64,000 nucleotides of DNA. Origin: Struthio camelus (lineage: Eukaryota > Chordata > Aves > Struthioniformes > Struthionidae). The position numbers and the translations under genes were made by a program. The stretch lies in assembly GCF_040807025.1 (NCBI RefSeq), contig NC_090942.1, forward strand, positions 199,758,247 to 199,822,246, given 5' to 3'. This document shows positions 48,797-60,047 of the stretch, piece by piece. The first letter of the stretch is position 1; every line of letters begins with the position of its first letter. The notes under the pieces were generated by a model that saw only the letters and a list, made by a program, of their open reading frames with translations, did no database searches and was not told the DNA's origin.

Positions 48797-50522
48797 TGCC
48801 GTGGGGGTGGGGGAAACACTTTAAAAAGCCTCATGTGGGTTTTTGTATGTGGCTCTAAAGAAAGATTGGGGCAACGTACAGAAACGCAGCTGTGTTAGAT
48901 GTCTCGTCATGGCTTCTAGAAACCTTAGTTTTGGAGCAGAATGTAGTTGTCCTAGGTGCTGTATGGACTCAGGACAAAAAGACAGTTGCAGCCCTAAAAA
49001 GTTGGCAGGCTGCAGATACGGGGGCGAGAGCCAGCCTTGTGAGTTAACTCCCTCTTAGCCAGCTAGTTTTAGCACCTGCAGGGTCATTCACAAATACTAG
49101 CTTCAGCCTCAAGCAACACCCTTGTGATGATGACGTCTAACGTCTCACCCAGCGCTGGACGCCGCTGCCCCATCCGCACCTCTGAGCTGTGGGGCCAGCG
49201 GGGAAGATGTGTTCACACGTACATGTGCTGTGGGGGAAACTTGGCAGAGGGACAGCACTGACTTTCGGAGTTACGTACTCTGTGATGCTTGACAGTGACA
49301 CATTGCCTCTGCCATGGAGGGAGAGGTTTGAGTGGACACTGCTGAATTCCCTTAGGCAAGCCGTGGCACATAATAGCAGTAAAGCAAAGGGTGACAGCAG
49401 TGCGTCTGAGCCTTGTGACAGAGTGGTGTATTTTGTTTTAGTTTAGTTTTAGTTTGTTTTAGTCATATTTTAAAATGTAATGTCTGGCATATGGGTAGTC
49501 ATGCATACACGCATAGTTTCCCAGCTGTATGAGTGTATTCATTGTGTTTGCCTCTGACTTGTGGATAATAGGCAGAATCTTATTTTTCTGGTCACATACT
49601 CTGTGGATTTCCATTGCTTTCAGCACTTAGCCTAAATGTCTGCTAAACAAGTTTTCCATACAATGCAGAAGAGGAGGAACTGTTTAATTACATAGGCTGC
49701 ATAGCTGCAGATGCTGACGCTGACACAAAGAAAGAGCAAACTCGTTGATTGCCACCGACTCGAAAGTTATTTTACTTACATGTCCTAGTGCTGTGCATTT
49801 TGAGTGTTTTGAAGGAGGAAACCCTTGACTATGTTCCACCATTTGTGTGCTTTAGGTGGGCAAATTGGCCTTGGAATAAACCTGTTTCCCGAGCAGGAGG
49901 AATACTGGATGTTCAGTCCCTGATTCAAGCTATGTTACTGGCATATGCGAAGTTTTACTCCTCGTTGCTCATAGATTTGCTGTATTCATCAGCAAAGAGA
50001 GAAGACATGTTCAGAAAGCACTTCTTGTTTTGGGTGGGTTATGAGAGAAAATGAGGCCAACGAGGCTTCTAATTCAAGCGCTTTGGTGCTTGTATTTGGG
50101 TTAAAATGTGTTATCACGCGTATGCGACATGCTCTTGAATCCGCATGGAGGAAAGAAAAGAGAGCTGGATTTGCTAGACAGTAGAAACGTTGCTTAGACA
50201 AAGAGGGAACCCATGTAGAGGAGGGCGACTCTTTCTCTAATCTAGACAGTTATCAGAGGAACAGGCTGTGAGCTGTTAAGTTTGATGAAACTGTACTATC
50301 TCCTTCTTCTTTTCTCTTTTTTCTGTGCCAGACTACTGGCAGATTTCAGGTGGGATTCATCCCAGTATGATGTTGTAGCTAAGCTCTTTGTCTCTGCTTT
50401 AGATTATGTGACATGTGACAGAGGGTTGAGATGAACCAGTCTTGCTCGTGTAGCGTCCGTTTTTCAGTCTCAACTGGGAAAGAAGATAGGAAGAAATATT
50501 ATCATTTGGGGGAGGAGGACAG

Positions 50523-50600
50523 AGATCTTCTTCTAGTTACTACCTCTACTATCTTATGTTCAGATCTTCTTCTAGTTACTACCTCTACTATCTTATGTTC
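50523..50600. repeat. Perfect 39-bp tandem duplication
   Basis: Two identical adjacent copies (50523-50561 and 50562-50600), each beginning agatcttcttctagttac and ending atcttatgttc. The lack of any difference points to a recent event or an assembly artefact. Confidence 0.97.
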
Positions 50601-51630
50601 ACCTGTCAAGTTCATCTGTCAACTTCCTCATCCTTGACCCATGAGGAAAGGTTAATGGGACTTGAGCAGCCCTTCAGAAATGTCACTTCCAGTTTTGTCC
50701 CACCTTTCAGAGGGTAGAAAACAATGTAAAACCTTTAATTCTCTTCTCTTTGCCCACATCTGTGATGGCAAACACTTGACCATGCGCACCCTGGGGCAGG
50801 AGTAAGAGAGGGTGGTTTTCCTTGCCTGCAGATGTACCCTGGATGCCACCTTGATCCTGACAGGGTTTATTGGCTGAGCCACGGTCCTGCCACAGGGCGG
50901 ATCTGGATGTGGCAGAACTACTTTGCATGTCCAGAAGGATGATCTGAGAAGTCATCCTGACTACACTAAGTATGTGGAAATACTGGTTGGCTATTCATTG
51001 AACAGCAGAACTGGGATGCTGGGCAGTGTGGAGGACTAGTTAAGAAGTTCTGGGCATAGTTGGTTTGAGGCAACTCAAGGCAATACTGATGCAGAGTAAC
51101 CCCGAGTGGACTTTCTCTGCTATGTATGTCAATCTGTTTGGCACTATTCCTGTTTTTTGTTGTTTTTTGCTTTTTCCTTTTTTTCCCCATTAACTGGTAT
51201 ATCTTCATCCCTTCCTGGAGCCTGGAACCTTGCAAATCTATCATGTGCTGAATGACGTTGAAGTAACATTCATCTGGCCAAATGTAGTTGTCTGTGTCCA
51301 AGATAGGCCACCTAGGTCCCCCTTATCATCAGTCAGAGGAGGAAAGTGGGCGTTCCTAGGGTGTGATTTATTTCAGCCTAGTATGCTAAAACAGTTGAAT
51401 GATAGTTTCTTTGCACTGACTATAGAAGGAGCCATGAGGGATTAGCACAGATGTAAACATCTACGCTATAAATGTCTGAATGCTTATCTCAATGAACTTG
51501 TGAGATTCTCAGATTCCTCAATGACTTCAGCAAGAGTGGTGGCTGTTTATACTATGAGTTTGTTCTGGTATTCAAGTACTCTCTCATTAGTGCCATTGCT
51601 GCAAATGTCACTGGCTACTTAATCCTACAG

Positions 51631-51645
51631 ACACACACACGCACA
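51631..51645. repeat. CA microsatellite
   Basis: Short run of CA dinucleotides interrupted by one CG. Confidence 0.85.
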
Positions 51646-51669
51646 TATGGCATGGCTGAAACTCTGAGT

Positions 51670-51704
51670 CATTGGGGCTAGACATTGGGTAGACATTGGG
51701 GCTA
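51670..51704. repeat. Small tandem repeat (3 units, 11-13 bp)
   Basis: Three adjacent copies of cattggg(gc)taga, with the middle one missing GC. Confidence 0.9.
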
Positions 51705-53118
51705 GCATATACCCATATACCGGCAGGATTCCTGACCATTGGTCTGTAGTCCTTTGACAGTTTGGGAGTTTCAGAGGTTGGGAGCTGGGGCTTCCAGAGC
51801 TTCCCGCTGCCAGTGTGGCCTCAGCAACCTAGGGACCTCACTCTCCTTGGGACCGCTGGCCCAAGCCCTATTACCTTGAAGGTATATTGGCAGCTACTGC
51901 TGTTGCTGTCGGTAGGATCCTCGACTCCACTTGAGCCTACTAAGCAGGTGGGCCAGAAATCCCATGAATGATACCTTACACAGAGTGCCTCATTCCAGAG
52001 TTTCCAAAATAAAATACTGGGAGATTTCAGTTCCAGATACATTTCTGAGTTTCTGATTTTTCACCCCAGCTTAAAGTGAAAAACATTTTGGAAAACTTAA
52101 TTTTCACAGAGTTGAAACTTTGATGTGTTCAGGAATTAGAGTAATTACTATAGGGAAAATATGTTTCTAGCTTCTTCACTGAACAGGACTCCGCAATGAA
52201 TTTTCCTGTTAATCTGACCTGTTCCTCGGTGTCTGCCCTGCCTTTGTCTTTATGAGACAAAGAGAAATCCATGCTATTGCTATGTTTACTAAAATATTAA
52301 AATTATTACAGTCTGCTTAATAGTAGCATTTAGCTTCGTATTTTCTTCTTATACATTTCTTCTGCCTTTTTCTGAGACGAGGAATAAGTCTTGGTTTCCC
52401 TCTCACCAGAGATCCAGACAAATATCCCACCTATCTTTACTGGGTTGTAGAGTTTTTGCATTTCACACTTGCCTCATGATTTTCCTGGTCTTGTCGTTTA
52501 TTTCTTTCCTGGTAAATCTTATTTATCCCTGTAATTTTTAAATTTATCCTGCTTTTGAGGACTTAAAATTTATTACTACCCATATTTATTGAGCAAGCTA
52601 TTTTTTTTTTGAAATTTAGAGGCTGTTTGATAGTCCTCCACTTCTGAAAATTCTAAAAGAAATAGAACACGCTTTTATTCAACTTGGGCTTGTCCCTGGT
52701 ACTGATTCGTGCAAACGGTTAAAAACCCTTGTAGCAGATCATTTATTTAACTCCTTGAGCGGTTCAGTCAAATGGCAATTCCGAGAATAAATAGCACTGT
52801 GTGCTGTGACCCATGTTATTCCTGGCTGTGTGGGAGCTTGACTGTCTCATGTCTCCAGGTATTTTAACATAGGTGGGAAGAGCTGAGTTATGGGGTAGAT
52901 GCATGTCATGTCTGGCTGTGGTTGCACCTGCAGAGATGTTTACTATTGCCAGCTGCTAGCTGGCATCCCACTGGCAGAAGCAACTGCTGCTTCTGTTTTC
53001 TTGCTGGTATGCTAGTGAGAGCTCTTCTTTAATTTGTTTCAGCTCAAATGAGGCAGCTATTGAGCACTCTATTGAGCAGTCTATACTACTGAGCATAAGC
53101 TGCTTCAATAGTAGGTCC

Positions 53119-53138
53119 TTGCTAACTTGAGTTAACAA
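53119..53138. repeat. Hairpin motif, copy 1 (one mismatch)
   Basis: ttgctaacttgagttaacaa: arms of 8 bases around a TTGA loop, with one mismatch. It is the same 20-base motif, one base different, as the perfect hairpin at 53226. Confidence 0.9.
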
Positions 53139-53145
53139 CTAGATT

Positions 53146-53228
53146 TGTTATTTCATTGCAGTGACTCCTTTACTAAAGTGATTTCAGCTAGCAAAGTAAA
53201 TGATATGATGCATCTTCAGAAAAATTTG
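53146..53228 (+). repeat. Diverged direct repeat, copy A
   Basis: Starts ttatttcattg and continues through 'tttcagctagcaaagtaaat' to 'catcttcagaaaaattt'. The same text with scattered substitutions recurs at 54018-54104. Confidence 0.85.
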
Positions 53229-53245
53229 CTAACTTGAGTTAGCAA
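53226..53245. repeat. Perfect 8-bp hairpin, copy 2
   Basis: ttgctaac / ttga / gttagcaa, with exact arms. It overlaps the right edge of direct repeat A. Confidence 0.95.
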
Positions 53246-54017
53246 AGTTTGAGTGAAATTGTCCAGAATGCCACATGAGTAGTTCAATGCATAGATTAGA
53301 TAGGTTGGTGACATCTATCCAAAGCATGAAAGCAGAGATGGTGCCAACCATTTGGGGACATCTACCACCACTGAGGCCAGTACACTTGGAGCTGTAAGAA
53401 GACTCGGGTCTGCGGAGCTGCTTTGGATGTCAGCAGTGCACGAGCTGTGTCAGTTAAGTGGCTTGAGCAAACCAAAGGTGAGTTTACTTTGGCTATGGAG
53501 TATTTGGGGGGCTGTGGTTTAGTGCCACTTGCAATTGCTATAAAAGTGATAAAGTGCAAAATCACTTTTTATCGTTAAAGCATATTGAGATCTGGGCTTG
53601 GGAGCACTTGGATCCAAAAGATCTGCTTCCCCATACTGCCTCTGCAGTGGGATGATGCCTTTACCATGGGGTGATGTAACACTGTGGATTTCAGAGGAAC
53701 AACAGAAGCTCCTGTGAAATCTGAAGTCACTAATTAAAATCAGCCCTGCAGAATAAGAAAAGGAAAAAAAGGTACTAGCTATAAAGCATAACAAAATCAA
53801 ATCAGTAGTAATGCTAGTAGTAACTTCATTAGGGAATATCAGTGTGGGAGGTATATGAGAATGTATATTTGGCAGGAGTAATCTTATCATACAAGAAATT
53901 ACTGTGAGTTGATAAATGAACTGTTTCTTTAAACTGAAGAAGAGCTTGTCTTCGTCAAATGAAAAATTCCTAAAATAAACTAGTTGGAAAAACTGGGTTG
54001 ATGAGTTTGCGGGACTA

Positions 54018-54104
54018 GGTTATTTCATTGAAATGATTCTTTTACTAAACCTGGTTTCAGCTAGCAAAGTAAATAATACGATCTATCTTGAGAAAATATT
54101 CCGG
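54018..54104 (+). repeat. Diverged direct repeat, copy B
   Basis: Second copy of the 53146-53228 block, about 870 bases away and in the same orientation. It shares 'ttatttcattg' and 'tttcagctagcaaagtaaat'. The flanking hairpin motif was not found here. Confidence 0.85.
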
Positions 54105-55524
54105 GGGAATTAGTTGGCTCTGGTAACCAGAATCATCTCTAGGTTGCTGATTAAACTCCACTCTGGGCTGATACAAGTTTGAAGTGCAGAGATATCTTAC
54201 TGTCATATATCAACCGTTACTGACCGCAGGTGCATTAGGCAGCCCATTTCAGGCTACGTAATCTGCTAGGATAGAGGGAAGAAAGGAGCAAAATGCTCTG
54301 ATGCCATGAGCAAGAAAAAAGGGCAACACCCAGAACTCAGCACTGGAACCGTGGATTAAGGTGGACATGCCGCGTCTTGGAAGGGAAAAGCAACAGCTGT
54401 TTGAGCAGTCCTAGGGACCTAGAAAATACGAACTTCTGTGGGATTTCTCTCTGATGTAATTCCGTGGATTAGGATGGGAATTCGTCCTCTAGCATCTTTT
54501 CAAATCAGGAAAGCCGCCAACACAAGCAGTAGAGTGAAAAGCATAATAGTTAAGCAACTGAAGAAGAGCAGAAGCAAGTTTTTTATGCTTTTCTCTGAAG
54601 GTACTGGGGTCAGAGCATCTGCTTTGGAGATGATTGAAGTTAGCTGAGTGGATTCCTACTCCTCACAACAGAGGAACTTGGTTGATGGGTAGAGAAATAC
54701 AAGGATATCCCCAAGAAAACTATAAGTGTTGAATAAGTTGAACTGTAAGTGTTGTGTCTTGGCTGCTCCAGAGAAACCATTACAGATGTTAGAGACCTTT
54801 TGAACCTGCTTTTTTTCTTAGAAGGAAATACCTGGAGAGCAGAACAGCATGGTGCGCAGCACCAGCAAAAGCGCAACAGCAGCCCTTAATTTTTCATGCT
54901 GCTCTTCAGGCCCTTGGGGGACAATGATAGTTCTTGTTTGTTTCAGAGTTATTTTGCTTTAAAATAACCTTTTTTTTTCCAAAGCTCCAGTGCCGTGGCA
55001 CTAAGCAGAGCATTTACAGCCCATAGTTTGTTTCCTTCCTGCTGTCATATAAAGAGCCTAGCAGTAGTAGATCTTCTCATACTTCAAAGTTTCTTATTCT
55101 AGATAAGTGACATGTAGGGTTGGGGAGAAACGTGCTTTGTGGCACCGTAAGTGTTAGAAGAAGTGTGTTGAAACATGTAACACAACATCTCTTGGAGACT
55201 GTCATATTTAGGCCGCTCTGCTTTACACCTTCCCACCCTGTAAATATAGTTAAATCTGATTTTCTTTGACGTCAGAATGATGGTGTGGAAAAATCTAATA
55301 AAGTCTTTAAAATATATGAGCAGGCTGGTTATTATCAGACATTTTTCTCCTAAGAAAAATAAATCATATTCACTGCAAACAGTACAGTTTTACTGATAGG
55401 GACATTATTTATTATTTCTAAGAATATCGATATAACTTCATTTGACAGGATTATGTGCCATGCGAGTTCACTTATTTCTGCCATTGGGTTCCAAATCAGT
55501 ACTGTGAGGTCCAAAATTGTAGGG

Positions 55525-55542
55525 TTTTTTTTTTTTTTTTTT
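55525..55542. repeat. Poly-T run (18)
   Basis: Eighteen consecutive T followed by AG. It superficially resembles a splice acceptor tract, but no convincing exon follows. Confidence 0.9.
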
Positions 55543-57811
55543 AGCAGATTCCTAAAATCGGGTACAGCGAGTAAGTATGAGTACATTTTAAGAGTCACAA
55601 AGCAGGCTTTTGGCCAGGCCAGACTTCCATATGAGAAAACTCTGGGGTATGGAGGTGCAAATGACAATTCCTATAAAAGCAAAAAGGGTGAGCCAGATTT
55701 TAGTCAACAAATTGATCAACTGCCTGGCTGATGAGGTTGAAGAGGATGTTATGACAAATCATTTCTGCTCTGTGGAGTTCATCTCTTCCGTAAATTGACT
55801 TGTTGTTTTGGAGTAGGCAGGAATTAACTCCCTCCATGGAGACAGGCAGGTTGCAAGAACTGACTTTCTGCAGTGCAAATCATAAAGCAACATGAGAGAA
55901 CAGACAGGGTGACACTGACTGCCAGATAATGCCTGCGTCTGCACTATATTTTGCAGTGGTCTCACAGCTGGGATCAAATCTGCCAATTTTCTGCATTCCT
56001 GACCTGCTGGAAAATGGTTGGGACTCCCTCTGGGGCAGTCCAGCAAGCTGATAGGAGAACGAGGAGGGAAGAAGCATAGGAGAGAATGCCAGTACAGCAG
56101 CATTGGGCAGCAGGTAGACTACAGCAGCTAGCCTGCTTTTTCCATGTATCCGACTTCATCTTTTGGTAATGTCATGTGACTGGTGGTGCACAGATGTGCT
56201 GCTGCAACTGGCAGCATGGGCATGGGGAGAGAGATCTTAGTTTCTCTGGGCTTCAAAGGGCTGCCAGTAGTGGGGAGCCCAACTGTAAGTCAGATGGTGT
56301 TACATCAGTAAGAGAGATGTACCGTCTGCAGGCATCAGGGACAGGAGCGATGTGCTGTTTAAGCAGCATGGAGTGGTTCAGGACAGGGGGATTTTGTACC
56401 GACATCTCAGATTTTGCTGGAGCTGCCGTGGGCTTGGCTTAGCTGCTGGTACAGGACAGAAAGGCCACGCGTTGCCCCACTCTCCTGGTAGGGTATTGTA
56501 GTTCAGTGTAATAATGTTTCAGGCATTTCCAGGAAGGCTGAGTGCATCAGGTTGGCAATGCACCCAGTTTTTTACCCACTGACAGCTCCTGGTGCCAGGA
56601 GTGCTCAAGGGGAGAGGGATGCATGGAGGGACCAGGGAGGGTCTGGGTCTTCCTCTCTGTAACTGCTCTTCCAGCAGCTTCAAGCTAGAGGGCTTCAAGC
56701 GAGGGCTGGGCCTTCCTTGGTAGCAATATAACAATTACTAGCTTTCTGCCAAAATCTGATCGTAGGCTGACCAGTGTGTAATCCCTGCACTGAAGGAGGA
56801 TGCAGGGTCCCTCTGCCTCTGCATGTCAGCGCTACTTGTGTTCGGGTCTCATGTCAGCCATGAGACACAAAATACGTTCCTTATGTTCTGGCTCCTGCTT
56901 CATCTGGTGGGTGACTTAACGCTCTTCTGGCTTTGGGGAAAACACTTCAGAAAGACTTGATTCTCTCTGAGGGAGGAGTGGGAAGCCTTTTGTAGTTCTT
57001 CATGGGATGAAAAAAGATCTTCTTTCCAAGTGCTGAGACAAATATGGTTTGTTTTGGAAATCCCTTTTCCCCAAGTTGAGCACTTGCTGTTAAAACTTCA
57101 CGCTGCACAAGCCACTCGCTTTGGTTTCAGTATTTGACCCAGTCGTGCCTAGCTCTGCAGTTCTTCAGTCAGAGATTTGGAAATGTCTTTTCCCAAACTC
57201 TTCTGAGTCTCCTTGCACAACCGCACAACCTTGAACATTTGGATTAAACAGAGGCAAAACTCCTGTTAGACAGTAATCTCTTTGGCTGTGCAGTCTTAAT
57301 TAATTCTGAGCACCATCTGTTCAGTGCATTGACTGAGGAAGGGCCCTGGGGAAGAAATAGTTTGTGACCCTGCAACTAAGTCTGCATTATGACGTGAATG
57401 GTAAAGTTTTGAGGGCCACTGTAATACTGATGCGTTTGAGTTCCTCACTTTGCAACCCTAACGTCGTTCCCTGCTGGTGTTATTCTGCGTGCAGTAACGC
57501 ACCACGGAGGGCCGAGGAGGCTGTGTTGTTCAGGTCCTGTCGTTCATCACAAATCTGGGAGATGCAAGCGGCAGTGGGAAATGTTACCTTTGCCTTTGTC
57601 CTCCTGCAGCGCTTCCGTCAGGGGGCAGGGGAAAGCTGAACAGTGAGCTTGTGGCTAAACAAAAGTGTTTACCAAAAGCAAATAAACTACACACCTACCT
57701 TGCTGTGAAATTTAATTCCACATCAGCGTTATACCTCCTTTCTGATAAGAATTATTTAGATAGACTAAATCAGGACTAGGCTCTGATATTTATGTGTAAA
57801 AACAGGAGCGA

Positions 57812-57830
57812 TTGATTACTCTGTAATCAA
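57812..57830. repeat. 8-bp inverted repeat of a homeodomain-like site
   Basis: ttgattac / tct / gtaatcaa, with exact arms. Each arm carries a TGATTA/TAATCA core. Confidence 0.9.
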
Positions 57831-60030
57831 ACCAGCCAACAATGCTTGTATCATTTGAACTGCTCTGTACTTGTTTTAGGTTGGAATACTGTGGATGCAG
57901 TTTTCAGAGACATTTAGTTGTAAATCCATGAGTGCTTAGGAGGTGCTAAGTCTTTACAATGACAGCTTGTGGTATTCAGTGGAAAAGACTTCTGAGACTG
58001 AAATTTGTTTTCACAAGCAGACTAGTGATCATACTTCATGTTCCTGTTTTATTAAATAAATCAGATGCTCCTGTCCCGCTGAATGCTGGACTTTATTGGC
58101 CCTCAATTTCTAAGGGACTGACGGACTGCAGAGCTGGGCAGGATTGGGTCAAAATACTGAAACAAGAATGAGCGAGTCGTGCTGCGTGAAGTTTTAACAG
58201 CAAGTGGGCAAGTATGTGGGCAAAGCTGCCATGGCAACTGCTGGTGGCGTTTGCAGAAATGACCAAACTGTACATTGCTGCTATTCCTAATTACTAGTCT
58301 GCTTTTAAAAAGGAAGGGCCTCTCTGCTCGTGATGTCCGGGAATACTGTGGAGAGGTGGCTGCCTGGCGGGGAGGGAAGGTGGAAAGATGATGCAATTTG
58401 CGTAGCTTGTTGCAGCTTGGGAGCCAGCACAGGTACGAGCGCTAACCCGGCTGTGGGAGCCGGGGGTGGGATCGCGGTTGGGATGATTTGATCCCAAATT
58501 AGCAGTGGATGCTCACTGCCCCCATCACAGCGAGTGGCAGCCTGGGAAACAGTGCTTACTGAGAGGCTTAGAGGTGAATGTGGTGTCTGTCATTTCTGAG
58601 CGTGGTGTCTGCAATCCTGAAGGGGTGTTAACAAGAAGGCCCGGGAGTGCCTACCTCAGTGTTTCCCTGCAGGGACACCCTGTGATGGTAGCAGAGATCT
58701 CATTGCCACGTGAGCACTTGCTGCTTTTATGCAAGCATCAAATTCAGGTTGGCCGGTGGTTTTTATCTCCTGCCCTGTCTTTCTCTTTGACATAGCCTCA
58801 TGCTTTACCCTCTCTGGTCCATTTCTGTGGACTGCCCTTGGCCCTTGCTTTGCTGTGGGTGTCTAGACCCTGACAAATACTGCTGATGCTGCTGTGGGCA
58901 CATCCTGTGTTCCTGGCAGCCAAGCTCACGGCTGCCCTGGCCAGCTCATTTCCCATCCCAGTAAAGTGGTCCCTGGTGAGATAAGTGTCATAAGCTGACG
59001 GGAGAGTCTTCATTATCTGTTGGGGAATTAGGATATCACCATATTTCACATACGTTGGGTGTGTGGCTACACCATTGGCGTCCAGCATCCGCCTTTCTGC
59101 AGTGTGGAGGGCATGTTTGCAGCTGTTACCCCTGCCGCGCTAGAGACAAGACGATGGGGAGCAGCCTGCCAGCTTTGTGTCAGTCCCAGTACCCAGTGTC
59201 TTGGGGAACCAAGGGAGCTGCTCCTCTGTCTGGCTTTAAACTGTCCAGGTGTCCCTATTTAGTGCTCTGTCCTGCGAGTGCTATGCTGCAGTCCTTGTGA
59301 TGTTCCTGGATGGCCGAGGCACTGGTGGCCGCTGGTGGCCCTCAGAACGTGCGGGCTTGGCCCCCTTGTGCTCTGAGGGACCCAGATCGGTGGGGGGGTG
59401 TCAGGAGTGGGGAAAATACAAATTCGATCAGATGGCAGCATTCAGTCTTTGCCTTTAATTACAAGCTGAGCAGATCTGGTGTGTGTTAGGTAGGGCATCA
59501 TCTTCCAGGGGAATGTCATCTTGAAGAACTCTCCGATGGGGATTATTTGTCCATTAGAGAGGGTGTCAAGACCGACCCTTGAAACTGCGGATGCACACCA
59601 GCATTTGCATCCGCTTGGCTGTAGGAGAGGAGGCAACCGCCCAAACCAGCTGAGAGGTGTATGGAGTTCTTGTTTATGCTTGCAAAGACTGTGCGTGGAG
59701 CTTGTAAGGAGTTGTTCCCTCCCCAGCCCTTGAATTATGAATGGAATGTAGGAATACTGGGTCTAAAGGCAAACGTTTTAGCTCATTTCACAGCAGGCTT
59801 CTTTTTGGATGGTGTAAATTATATTTGCGGGAATGCTTTAATCTTAGTTCCACAGTTGTAGAAATATCCTTGGAAGGTTGTAATATGTTTTGGAGTGCAG
59901 CTGACTTGCTTAATGAGAAATTAACTTCACTTTACTCAGAAAAAAGGAATTTTTCTTAATTCTTCCCTTACGTCCAGTCACTAGCAAACAACCGAAGAAA
60001 GGTATAGAACTGGCAGATCTAACTCAGAGG

Positions 60031-60047
60031 TGTGTGTGTGTGTGTGT
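60031..60047. repeat. TG microsatellite
   Basis: Eight TG dinucleotides. Confidence 0.9.

Larger units (their letters stand above)
48421..53118. other. Non-coding DNA, putative first intron
   Basis: No exon recognised. It holds a short TG microsatellite (48784-48796), a TTTTAG-rich tract (49431-49464), a perfect 39-bp tandem duplication (50523-50600), a CA microsatellite (51631-51645) and a three-copy 11-13 bp tandem (51670-51704). The plus strand looks T- and G-rich, as expected for a rightward transcript, but this was not counted. Confidence 0.5.
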
